Part shown: one piece after another, positions 22,130 to 32,529 of the stretch | Numbering within the stretch: position 1 is the first letter of the stretch | Layout of the letters: each line of letters begins with the position of its first letter | Assembly: GCA_047967505.1 (NCBI GenBank) | Contig: CM106539.1 | Direction: 5' to 3' (one strand) | DNA: 64,000 nucleotides | Source of the DNA: Dipteris shenzhenensis | Taxonomy: Eukaryota; Polypodiophyta; Polypodiopsida; Gleicheniales | Notes under the pieces: model-generated | Databases searched by the model: none | Told to the model about the DNA's origin: nothing | What the model saw: only the letters and a program-made list of their open reading frames with translations | Translations under genes and position numbers: made by a program

Positions 22130-23105
22130 AAATCAAAGAATCATTCTTTTAGTGGAGGAATACAAACTCACATCACAAAGCATAGAGCATTTTTTGTTCA
22201 AGGTACTAACTCAATGTCTATTAATTCTTTCACAAAACAAATTAAAACATAATGTTTTGCAAATCGAATCTAACCAAATAGTGTCCAAATATAAATCAGA
22301 ATGTAGGTTGACCATTTTCTTATAGGCTAACGCTCTGTCAGTAGGATAATATGATAGGGTGTTATCCCACATTTTGCCAATCTAGAATAGAATCTCATGA
22401 TTTATAACCATTCATGTGATCCCGATGCTCTTCTCATTTGTGATCATCAAATGTGGCCACGAGGGAGGCACAATCACAAGAGAATCGACAGTTTTCTGGA
22501 ATGAGAAATTGGGTGTAGGCATTGGGCCTTTTCCATGGACCATGCAATCAGCCCATGCATCCAAGCTACCCTCGTGATGTGTATCCCAAAAGTGCCATGT
22601 TTTTCAGCCTTCAACCAAAATCATCCATGACATAAAGCACATGGCATCTATGTGTGGAGCAATGAAAAAATAATTATTGATGACCATCAATGAGTACGGA
22701 GAGGACTTAGTCTTGTTCCCTAGTTATTTGGCTATCTTATTGCAAGCATCATCATGAAAGGACAAAGCATTATGCAGCATGTGATATAGAGGTGAGGTCT
22801 TTGGGATGTAAGCCTCTAATACATTGACACTTTTCTCAGGCGCACCATCTAATATGCTTCCTAGTTTCAACTCTACTTCCTCACCATCCTTGTCTCATGT
22901 AGAAACTAGAACATCACCAAAATATGCACGAATAAAAGATTCAAATTTTTGAGGATCCAACAAGGATTTTTATGAGAAAACCTCTGCACATCCTTTCATC
23001 AACAATGGTCGATGGATAGGTTGTTTCACTAGGGCAGCCATTGAAGTCAAAGTTGGAAATAGATTCATATCCATTTTCTGCAAAAATCTGGAGATCTTCA
23101 TCTAG
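22130..23105 (-). pseudogene. JmjC-like (cupin dioxygenase) region upstream of SET, decayed
   Basis: Minus-strand translation with several stops and a shift gives a recognisable series. EDLQIFAENGYESISNF is followed by PQKFESFIRAYFGDV, LEAYIPKTSPLYHMLHNAL, a metal-binding-like FFIAPHIDAMCFMSW (about 22645-22660), KTWHFWDTHHEGSLDAW, and VIVPPSWPHLMITNEKSIGI (about 22440-22485). HxD followed by a lysine/tryptophan strand and PPSWPH resembles the JmjC Fe(II)-binding pattern (HxD...PPGWWH). A tail (WDNTLSYYPTDRALAYKKMV) leads towards the SET exon. Stops after VLVST, NKIAK and SIGIT make it a pseudogene unless some are intronic. The 5' side ends abruptly in the C2 LTR. Confidence 0.5.
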
Positions 23106-23274
23106 GACCTCAGAGCTCCACAATCATCTCCTCAATCTGCTCCTACATTCTCTCAATCATCCTATGTGGCTTTCCACCACCTAACTATGCTTGTGGGCAC
23201 CTAACTGTGCCTCTAGCACTCACACATAGAAACATAAGGTGTGCCTGAGGCATACACCTTGAGATATCCCAACA
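23106..23274 (-). repeat. Truncated 3' LTR of C2
   Basis: Starts TGTTGGGATATCTC after polypurine sequence at 23275-23290 and matches the first ~170 bp of the 5' LTR. It stops at GACCTCAGAGC, beyond which the pseudogene sequence begins. Confidence 0.8.
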
Positions 23275-23646
23275 AACCCCCCCTCAAGGAAATGCCTGAG
23301 GCTATGTCAAGGATACATCTAGTCTCATAGTTTCTCATGCCATCTCATGGTGGTCAAGGATAAATCTATGGCTAGGTTCTCATGCTAGCAAGGGTTCCCT
23401 TGGGTGTAAGGTAAACAAAAGGGATACAAAAAGACCTTCCAATGGTTATCTCCCCTGCATGTACATGCACACAATGTCTGCAGGAGGTACCATGGAGCAA
23501 AACATACACATGGCCTACATCATAAGGTGACCAGAGGTGTTTACAAAACACAAAAACACAATAATTTATTTCATTCATTTTGGAGGACTATCCAGGCTGA
23601 GTACCTTGACATAAAAAGAGAGATCTGGAGCATACATAGAGATGAT

Positions 23647-24048
23647 TTAAAATGCATAATCTTCATGGGATGCCTCATCTTGTGGAGGCAGAATATCCAT
23701 GTTAAGGCAAGGTCTTACCACATGGGCAGTGTCTAGTGCCTTATAAGATGGTACTATGATAGAACAAGTGGATCTGAAAATCATATCCTTCAAGGAAACA
23801 ATTATCTTGTCATCTCCATAGTTGTGTAGAGAAGCATATCTTAGGTATCTGACCTTCATCTTTTTCTTGTACTTCGAGTCAAATAAAAGTGCCATGAGAG
23901 GGTAGATCTCTGTAGTTGCTTCCTTTTTGGCAACCATTGTTTTGGCAATCTTCAACAAGGAAGTCAGGTTGGCATTTTCATCCTTTGTAGCATAACAAGA
24001 CATTGCTTTATGTTTTGGCTTTTCACATATTTTGCATAAGTAAGCCAT
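23647..24048 (-). CDS. 133-aa zinc-knuckle ORF of C2, function unknown
   Basis: An uninterrupted ORF beginning MAYLCKICEKPKHKAMSC. The C-x2-C-x4-H-x4-C spacing is that of a CCHC zinc knuckle, placed unusually at residues 5-18. The middle (LLFDSKYKKKMKVRYLRYAS) is basic. The last ~13 residues (PPQDEASHEDYAF) and the following untranslated region are shared with the gag end of C1, but the rest is not the C1/E gag. It could be a gag remnant rearranged from its knuckle or a captured sequence. I do not recognise a cellular function. Confidence 0.5.
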   Translation of the reverse strand: MAYLCKICEKPKHKAMSCYATKDENANLTSLLKIAKTMVAKKEATTEIYPLMALLFDSKYKKKMKVRYLRYASLHNYGDDKIIVSLKDMIFRSTCSIIVPSYKALDTAHVVRPCLNMDILPPQDEASHEDYAF

Positions 24049-24887
24049 GAGAGGGTCTAACCCAGGTATTGGGCACTGTCTTCTCTCTTACAAGGCTTAG
24101 AATAACAACTGGAATGCTTCAAAATATAAGCATTTAATGTAGCAAAGTCTTGTGACCAAATTTCAAACAATGATGCTTCTTCTTACATGCTTCATAGAAG
24201 TGGCTAAAATGAATACTTTTCAATCAAAACCAGGTCTAGCAATTCAAAACAAAACTGAATCCACACTTGTACTGAAGTTATTGAAAACTTCAAAAAACGA
24301 GAAATGCTAGAGTAGCATTTTATGTAGCATCATCTTCAAAAACTTGTCCAAAACTGTCAAAACTAAAAGGCTGAACTTGGAGGGCTTGTAGCTCACTCTT
24401 CAAAGCAAGTAAAAGAGAGCTTTCTAAAGCAAAAGAAAGCTCATATACCAGAGAGGGTCTAGCACAGAGGTTGGACGAAATGGTGCGCACTTTTGCCCGA
24501 GAGAGTTGCTACAAGCTGAAACTGAGTTTTGACGATTTCTCCCTCGTTACTCAACCAAATGACCTAAAAAATGGCTCAAAATCTTTGTCTTGAGGTCGCC
24601 CATCTACTCCTATGAGGGCTCAGGCAATGGTAGAGCAGGCAGGGAATATTGAGCAACGGAAGAAATTCGCTGTTTGGAGAATGGCAGCCACCACAGACGT
24701 TTTTTCTTCAATTGCTTGCAGGTGGAAGTGTTAGAGGAGTTTCTAGCTCAGAGGGTTTGGGCAATGGTCATTTGTAGATGGAGAACCAAGCTCTCAAAGA
24801 TTTTGGGAAGAAAGAGGAAAATGGAGAAGAAGAAGATGAAGAAGAAGATGATGATGTGGCAGAAATGGGCTCAAGGGGGATCAAAAA
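24049..24887 (-). other. C2 5' leader
   Basis: About 840 bp between PBS and ORF, non-coding. A short GAA/GAT-rich simple repeat lies at about 24826-24860. Confidence 0.5.
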
Positions 24888-24899
24888 GCTCTGATACCA
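24888..24899 (-). other. C2 primer binding site (tRNA-iMet)
   Basis: Minus-strand TGGTATCAGAGC directly abutting the LTR end (CCAACA). Confidence 0.88.
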
Positions 24900-25196
24900 T
24901 GTTGGAAGGCTGAAAGGAAAGAAAAGAGTGGACACAAACTCAGAATACTTGCATTACTTGCTTGTAGAATGAAGAAGAGTGAGGTCCTTAAGTAGGCACC
25001 TCATACATGCTCACTGACATCACTGATGACCTCAGAGCTCCACAATCATCTCCTCAATCTGCTCCTAGATTCTCTCAATCATCCTATGTGGCTTTCCACC
25101 ACCTAACTATGCTTGTGGGCACCTAACTGTGCCTCTAGCACTCACACATAGAAACATAAGGTGTGCCTAAGGCATACACCTTGAGATATCCCAACA
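24900..25196 (-). repeat. 5' LTR of C2
   Basis: A 297 bp LTR, TGTTGGGATATC to CTTCCAACA on the minus strand, homologous to the C1 LTR. Confidence 0.85.
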
Positions 25197-25199
25197 CAT

Positions 25200-26115
25200 T
25201 TCATGGCCTATTTTTAGCTTCAAGCAGATCTAACCACAGGCTATGAAAAAGAGGTAGAGCACAGAGAGACTGATGACATGGATGATGACCTTGAAGATCA
25301 TAATGTCCCAGTTGATGATGATGAAAAGATGGACTTACATGACCCATTCAGAGAGAGGTTGGTGGATGAAGAGAAAGATGATGATGCCTTCTTTGATAAT
25401 TATGGCCTGTAGGGTTATGTAAAAAGGCCACTACGACAATACTTAGTGGTATGAACTCTCTATTTCTCAACTAAATACAATTTTTTAATAAGATTTAAAT
25501 GTAAAGATAATGAATCTAATCTCTCATATTTGTTTACAGGCAATAGAGGGAGAAGAAATGGATGAAGTCAATATGGAGGCACTCCCTTCTACTTCAGCAA
25601 TGCAACCACCTCTAAATTTGGTTGAAGAATCCCATGAGCACAAGAGCTTTAAAGACACCATGGAAAAGTAGAATGACTGCAAACATAGAATACAAGCTAT
25701 GACAGAGACCCATTTTGCAAATTTAGCTGCATTGGATAAAATGGAAAGATCATTTGAAGTTAGGATCATTTTGAAATGAGAACCTCAGTATTTGAGCTTT
25801 GGCAAGTAAGACTGCTGGTCTTTTGCAGCCTTTGCCTATTCCTTCGGAAAGGTGGGAACACATTACAATGGATTTTGTAGAGAGGAGGTTTCAATCCTCT
25901 CCAATCCTTTAAAAGAGGTCAATGACAATGTTATCCTAGCCATTCTTAGGTAACGTTTGTTTATTTGTTGCTACATCAATGAGCTAACATTTGTTTATTT
26001 GTTTACAGTAGTGTAGTTATATCTCAGTTTCCTAGTGCAGAATGCAGAATCAATTCTATGAGCTAACGTTTGTTTATTTCTTGGTGCAGTGTAGTTATTT
26101 CTCAGCTTCCTAGTG
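25200..26115 (+). pseudogene. Diverged paralogue of the Ulp1-like gene family, two exons
   Basis: The first exon is acidic (TDDMDDDLEDHNVPVDDDEK, PFRERLVDEEKDDDAFFDN). An intron with GT at 25449 and TTTACAG ending at 25539 follows. The second exon (GEEMDEVNMEALPSTSAM, FANLAALDKMERSFEVRI, then REEVSILSNPLKEVNDNVIL) is clearly related to the EEEISILLNPKNEVNVKVIT segment at 27.5-29.9 and 61.4-63.8 kb, in the opposite orientation. Stops occur after MEK, RIILK and FGK. After it, a GTTTGTTTATTTGTT-containing intron-end sequence is repeated near 25947, 25985 and 26065. No catalytic block is visible downstream. Confidence 0.55.
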
Positions 26116-27529
26116 TAGTGGAGAATCGTCCCTACATGTTGGGATATGCACACTTTTCGAGCAAAAACCTACGAGCACTTTTTGAGCAAAAACCTACGAG
26201 CAGAAAAATCTGAGCAATAATTTTTGACACCAACCATGCTTGTATATTTCTCAAAGGAATATACAATTCTTTCTTAATTTCTCATTTATGAAACCATATA
26301 CTTACTTATTTTTCATTATAACCCTCATTATAGAGAACATCATCTATATATATATAAACAAATAGTGGACACTTTAGAAAGTCCTATAAATACCTCCCTA
26401 CCATACTCTCTTTTGAGGATTATGGTAATAAAATTAATTTAAAAGAGTTTCCCTAATCTTTAGCAATCCCATATTTGAAGCTCTCATATAACAATGTATA
26501 CCATATTCCTTGGATGAGTAGGAAAACGATATTGGAAACCTCATACTTGAGGCCATTATTATCGATCATAAATTAATCTCTAATACATTATCAAATATGG
26601 GAAGGCAAGGAACGAATTTTCAAAATATTCCCAATTCTCCAAACCTAAGTACTTTTAAGGAAATGTGGTCTCTATTGAACTCCTTCCTACCATAAAATGA
26701 ATTAGGGAGAAGTTGTGACTCTCATATACATCTTGAAATTTTTACTTTTTATCTTTTATAACTATAAAAAGTATAATTTTAAGCCTACCATTGCATAGAT
26801 CATGAAATTTTGAACATTTTTCCTTTTTATAGCTCCTCAATTTGAGATAAGGAGCAAAAGCTATGACCCCTTCTGTGTAGGCTCTCCAAGGGTATTCTGT
26901 CAGTGGAATAGGGTTGGAGGGCAAGCTCTTTAAACCATATTCCTATGGAAAAATACACTTAGAGGGTCTATTAAAAAAGGCACGATGTGTTTGCTATGAT
27001 AAGGATAAGGGTTGGAATAAAGTGAGTGAAGCATTGAGAATGCTCTACTTTAAGTGAGTGGAGATTGTCCAACTGACACTTTAACCAATAGTGTGTAATG
27101 AAAGGTTTGGAATAAAATCTTGAAGAGCATTGGGAGTGTTGTACTTTAAGTGAGTGGAGCATTGGGAATTGATACTTTGGAGTGAAATATATTACAAATA
27201 ATTATTATGTTCTTCTCATCACACATTTATTTCCAAATAATCACATCATCACATATTCATATCAAAATTCTCATCAGATAAGGTTATATTTCCAAATAAT
27301 CACATCACACATTCATATCGTAAAATTGTGTGCATGAAATAAATATATAAATATCATGACTAAATGCCACTTAAGTAATAAGTCATAAATTGGTGTATAA
27401 TCAACAAAAACAACATCATGATTCATACATTGCAACAAATAAATGGCAACCATAATATTCATGGAATAAACAACATCATGAGAATATGCTCCTCATGCAT
27501 ATATACAAAAACAACATCGTACATGCATC
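26116..27529. other. AT-rich flank, no gene seen
   Basis: Contains a doubled 26 bp unit with GAGCAAAAACCTACGAGCA (about 26157-26210). From about 26978 to 27400 it has repeats shared with 60.8-61.4 kb (GATAAGGGTTGGAATAAAG; CAAATAATCACATCA). The shared part marks the distal flank of the duplicated Ulp1-like locus. Confidence 0.55.
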
Positions 27530-29888
27530 ACAACTCTTCTGATGCTTCTAGTGGAGACTGTGTCAACTCTTCTGATGCTTCCAATGGAGGCTGTGGTGCT
27601 CTAGATGTACACTCAGTCTCTACTTCTTCTGTAGTATGTAGTTCTTTTAGAGTAGACTCAGTATCCTCTTCCTTAAATGCAAGCAGAGGCTGTGGCAACT
27701 CTTTTGATGCTTCTAGTGGAGGATGTGGTGCTGTAGGTGTACACTAAGTCTCTACTTCTTCTGTAGTGTGTAGTGCTTTCATAGTAGACTCAGTCTCCTC
27801 TTCCTTAAATGCAAGCTCTGATATTGCTTCTGTTGCACATTGTATTCTAATGGTAGCAATTAGGTCTCGAATGATTTCAGCCCTAAACAATTGTATATCC
27901 TCCTCTGAATATTTGAGCTGCAAAGAGTCTTGTGATGAGACCTGTGGCTTAAGTGAGAAAATTTCTTTGAAAATAAACATGCAATTATAGGCAAATCTCC
28001 ACCCACAACTATGCCCATCTTCCTGCTCTACTACTAAATGCCTTTGGAAGTCTAGTGAGTCTTTGTACTATCCTGTTTCTCTGATAGCAGATACCAACTT
28101 CTCAACCGACCTGCTCATCATGACATATTAAAAAAACTTAGTGTGTCTATTACATAAGGTACATAATATAGAAGTAACAACAAATTAATAGAATACTTAC
28201 ATTTGCACTGAGCCATGAAAGCCTGTAATCGAGTTGACAAACCAACAATAGTTGTCTTCAAGGTCCCAAACCACCAAACTCCAATGTTCCCTACACGAAT
28301 AATCAAGAACCATTATTATTTAACACAATGTTGCCAGTATAAGATGAAATTAAAGGTTGCCATGATACTTACATCTCATGATATGTTATAAATAGGACTC
28401 GCATGCCATGTAAATGTAAAGGTTATAACCATTTACAAACATCGGCTATCGTCTTTCTGCTATCACTAAGTATAGGAGAAAGGAGGGAATCCAACATATA
28501 CACATGGTTTTGTATGGATATACAAAATCATGAGATAACTATACTTCTCCAACAAATAAATGAATATTAGCTTATTAGATTTAATCAAAATATTTAATTA
28601 TTAAGCAGAGAAAAAGTTTGTATCAAACCTGATAATGGCCATCATAACGTTGTTATTGACCTCATTTGAAGCTCTAGAGAGGATTGAAATCTCCTCTCCA
28701 CCAAATTTAAGATACTGAAGTCTATGTTGAATCATAACCCTAACATTAAAAGAGCTTCCCAATTCTTCCAATGAAGCCATGTTTGTAGAGTTGAGGTCTT
28801 CTATCCCCTTTGACTCTTTGATGGCATTCATTTCGCACTCCTCTGAGCCATTATCTATTTGACTTGTGGGAGGGTCCATAATGTTGCCCTTAATGATTGC
28901 TCGAATGGTACATGTTATAAATGCATAGAGATGCAAGTCCGTATATGTTGACAGTGTGGTGTCATTTTGTATCTCAAAAATTTGACCAAGTACCAAAAAG
29001 CAATTGTAGCCCACCCTCCATCCACAATTGTAGATGTGGCTATCCTCTTGATGTGATACCTGACATGTTATATACTCTAATTGTTGTGCCAAGTCACGTT
29101 GCTGCATTACTGTGTCGATAGCACCTACCAACTTTCGAGCCGATCTGCACATCAGAACATATAACAAGAGTGAATACGTGCATTTCATATCAATCTACAT
29201 GTCAAGAAGTGACAACAAGTGTAGTCTATACTTACTCTAACACAGTGCCATGGATGGATGTCATTGAGTTGGCAAAGAATCACTTCTTAGCAAAGATGTC
29301 CATGACCACCAAACTCCAATGTGAGCTACATTATCAATAAAGAATAATTACTATGTTTGAGACAATTCTAGCAATGCAATAGAAAAAATAAGTAGGGTGT
29401 GTTGTTACTTCTCATAATATGCTGTAAAGATAACTCGTGCCTCATTCATAGGAACATGCTTCAACCACTTGCAAACATCCTCTATGGTTTCTTTTTTGTT
29501 GCTAAGCACTTCAGAAATAAGAGGATCGAGCATATATGAAACTCTTTGTATATTTTGAGGAAAATCTACTATAACTATATTTTAAAAAAAAGTATTAGCT
29601 TCTTGGGTTTATTCAAAAAATACGCAAGTATAAAGCCAAGGAAAAGGTTGCATCAAACCTGAGGATGGTTGTAATGACTTTGACATTAACCTCTTTCTTA
29701 GGATTCAAGAGGATTAAAATATCTTCTTCACCAAATTCAAAAGTATGAGGTTGTTGTCAAATTAACAACATAGCGGTGAATGAACTTCTAATCTACTGCA
29801 ATAGAGTCATATTTTCATGACTCATCTTATTGAGAAAGTAGTCTACATCATATTCTTCTTCACTTGCTATGTCTTCTACATCCTCCTT
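27530..29888 (-). pseudogene. Two-unit Ulp1-like (C48) protease gene, copy U1
   Basis: Minus-strand exons with GT-AG borders: a 29659-29888, b 29409-29574, c 29236-29325, d 28629-29144, e 28373-28543, f 28201-28290, g about 27530-28110. Units a-d and d-g repeat the same layout. There is an EFGEE-ILLNPK or KFGGEEISILSRA block, a YMLDPLISEVLSNKKETI block, the His motif HWSLVV, then the Cys motif (YNCGWRVGYNC in d; QEDGHSCGWRFAYNC in g). Q-x5-C-G in g fits Ulp1/SENP deSUMOylase-type cysteine proteases. Where Ulp1 has DS after HW, both units have NS. The tail has tandem PPLEASEELP repeats. Stops in a, c, e and g disable it. Such genes occur as cellular genes and inside MULE or CACTA transposons. 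Confidence 0.65.
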
Positions 29889-29994
29889 CTACTATAAAAA
29901 TATAAAAAAGTTATGAGATTTACACATCCCAAATAAAGGCTTAAACAAGCATACAAATATAAAGATAAGATTTCATACATGCTGCAATGTAGTC
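29889..29994. other. Junction of U1 flank and A3
   Basis: AT-rich intron-like sequence matching 63.78-63.85 kb until about 29975. It then changes into the middle of copia gag (A3). The 5' part of A3, including its LTR, is missing. Confidence 0.5.
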
Positions 29995-30740
29995 ACATTT
30001 TTAGGTTGGGAGGCCGTGGCAGAAATCAGAATATCTAGCAAATTCAAGAAAACTAGTCCTATGGAGGAGGATGTGGTAACTTTAGAGGCAGGGGGAGCCA
30101 AAGAGGTCGTGGTGGATGGCAGAGAGGCCAAAATGCAAACAGCAATGTTAAATGCTACTATTGTGGTAAAATGGGTCATATGGCTAAAGATTGCTACAAA
30201 AAGCAGAATGACATCATGAATGAAAAATTGCAGCAAGGCAATTATGCATCCTCTAGTAGACACGGTGATGACAAAAATGAGCATTTGTTTATGGTGGTGC
30301 AGCACATGATCAATTCTGTGACAAGTGCAGAAGAAAGCAATGATATGTGGTATGTTGACTCAGGTGTGTCAAACCACATGACAAGTCATTCAAAATGGAT
30401 GTAGGATGCAAGGAAAATGGAGAGACTAGGATTTTGGGAGACTGGTGATGGTACTGCACATCCTATTGTGCAGATTGGTAAAATTCCTTTATCTATGCAA
30501 GATGGCAAAAAGAAAGACATGTTTGATGTATTCCACGTCCCGAATATCACCAAGAACCTGGTTTTTGTTGGTCAAATGGTTGAGCAAGGCTTGCAGGTCA
30601 GATCTAATCCTCATGGATGCTTTGTTGGGGATATGAAAAATAAAGGTCGCTTGATAGCAAAAGGGAAGAAGAAGGGTAGGATGTTTACATTGGATGCGGA
30701 CATGCCTAAATTGAGTGCAGCAATGTTTGCACATGGGACC
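29995..30740 (+). pseudogene. A3 gag end and protease
   Basis: RG-rich segment, intact zinc knuckle CYYCGKMGHMAKDC, then protease (MWYVDSGVSNHMTSHSKWM with DSGAS changed to DSGVS) and a stop after KWM. The frame continues through HVPNITKNLV to MFAHGT, where D interrupts it at 30741. Sequence agrees with A2 through the whole stretch. Confidence 0.85.
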
Positions 30741-31473
30741 TATTAGATATCAATGCTCCACTCTCATGTAACTATGCGGGAACTAGCTAACTCTACTTGT
30801 AAGCCCCCCATATGAGGAGAAGGCATTTGAGTAGCTCAGTTATCCGGTAGATCCTGGTTTGGACACCAGATGGGGGCCATGTGTGGCTTGATGGCTGGAC
30901 AACTTCAGATAGAGTTGGCACACTGCCAACTAGGCTACATGCAAGTGCAAGAAGGCACCCCTTGACTGACCGCACTGAGAGTAGATGGAGCATTTCCTGG
31001 GGCAGCCCACTCGGGTTGTTGCGGGGCTCGTTTGTAGCCTCATATGATCTCGGATGGCTTTGGGCCGAATGGTGCCATAGGTCAGTTGCTCTGTTTTTTG
31101 CGCATCGGCTCTATCGTATGGTCAGTGGCCTATTTTGGGACCGACCCCCAGTCGACATTTTGGGTGGATTGGGTCGGTCACTTAATTGAGCCTAACTGAC
31201 TACGACTAGTGGCTATATAAGAGCAAGCCCATGAAGCCCATTTCATCATTGGCTACAGTAACCCTGATTCTTTAGCATCCAGCCTCCGTCTTCTACTATT
31301 TCCAGCATGCCATTGAAGCTTCTTTCACAGGAGCACACGGTTGGGAGGTAGCGCCATCTATTGTATCAGCTCTACAGTAATCAAAATTTTGATTCTCCAT
31401 ACTATCTTGTTTTCTCTCTTGCGTACGAGATCTTGTTATTTGTTGAGCATAGACATTGTATTATTTTCTTACA
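30741..31473 (+). repeat. 5' LTR of D
   Basis: A 733 bp LTR. A TATA box, CTATATAAG, lies at 31213-31221, about 260 bp before the LTR end, consistent with the U3 promoter. Confidence 0.9.
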
Positions 31474-31485
31474 TGATATCAGAGC
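31474..31485 (+). other. D primer binding site, one mismatch
   Basis: TGATATCAGAGC where the initiator tRNA-Met complement is TGGTATCAGAGC. The G to A change is a transition, probably post-insertion decay. Confidence 0.8.
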
Positions 31486-31543
31486 CTGGACTCTAGCAAG
31501 AAGATTTGGTAGTGTGTTTCTATTTGCGAGCAGATTGTGAGAG

Positions 31544-32529
31544 ATGGCCTGGCCCGCAAGACTGCGAATCCCACCGTTCGGTGAAAGCAGAAAGTTGGAT
31601 GGCTCTAACTATCCACTCTGGAAGTTTAAGATGAAGACCATCCTAAGTGCATACAAGCTTTGGGACACTGCTACTAGGGTGGACGTGAGGCCGGTTGCGA
31701 GACCGAGATCAATGCAGGACAACAGATAGTACCAACTACCAATGAGATTCTCGCATGGACAAAGAAATGTAGATGTACTGTGTTCTATTGTCTACAGTGT
31801 TAGTGATTTCGTCATGGCGTTAATTCAACATGTCACCATAGCAGAGGAGGCATGGATGGTCTTGAAAAATCAGTACGAGGTCACAAATCAGACGCGGATT
31901 CAAAATCTGGAGACTCAACTCACGAATGAGAAGTTCTCTGAGTCTGAAGCAGCAGAGAAGTTCATCACCAAGGTGAAGAATCTACACGATCAGATGACTG
32001 CAATTGGCATCACCATCACCAGCGAGAATCTAGCACGAAGGTGCATACGAATTCTCCCACCAAAGTATGACGGTCTTGTTACAGCGTTGAATATGCATAA
32101 TAGAAATCCGCCCCTCAACTATTTCAACACGATGCTTCTGGAGGAGGAGATGCATCAAAAGATGAGGACTAGAGAAGATTCGGCTTTCTGGACTGGATCA
32201 AAGAAAGGTAAGGGTAAGTACTCTGGTAACCCATCTTCTTTTGATGATAAAAAGAGAAAGGAGAAGATCAAGTGCTTCTATTACAACAAGGTAGGGCATA
32301 AGCAAAATGAGTGCCGAAAGAAGATTGTAGATGAGAAGAACGGAGTAAAGAAAGAGTCCAGCAACAGCATGCAAGTAGTACCAGTAGATCTGTTCATCAC
32401 AATTGAGGAAATTTGCATGGAGGTAGTTCATGTACCTACGGATGGAACCGTGGATCATCGACAGTGGTGCATCATGCCACATGACCAGTCGAAAGGATTG
32501 GTATACCTCTCTACAGCCAGTAGGGAATG
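31544..32529 (+). pseudogene. D gag
   Basis: Starts MAWPARLRIPPFGESRKL. A TAG at 31727 interrupts it, then the UBN2-type body runs 31742-32529 (AEEAWMVLKNQYEVTNQTR, LPPKYDGLVTALNMHNRN). The zinc knuckle reads CFYYNKVGHKQNEC, with its second cysteine replaced by tyrosine, the same loss seen in A2. A frameshift near 32430-32460 moves into the protease frame. Confidence 0.82.

Larger units (their letters stand above)
23106..25196 (-). mobile_element. Element C2: non-autonomous LTR element with its own ORF
   Basis: Minus-strand element: 5' LTR 24900-25196 (297 bp), PBS 24888-24899, leader, one ORF (24048-23647), 3' untranslated region shared with C1, polypurine tract, 3' LTR truncated to 23106-23274. 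The 3' LTR lacks its last ~125 bp, and the break abuts the JmjC-like pseudogene, so no target duplication can be read. No pol is present. Confidence 0.75.

Noticed and set aside
27530-29888. Interpretation of exons c and f as unrelated frames (for example GVWWFGTLKTT)
   Set aside because: A different frame of the same bases gives HWSLVV in both units with matching splice sites and equal 90 bp length, which is far more consistent.
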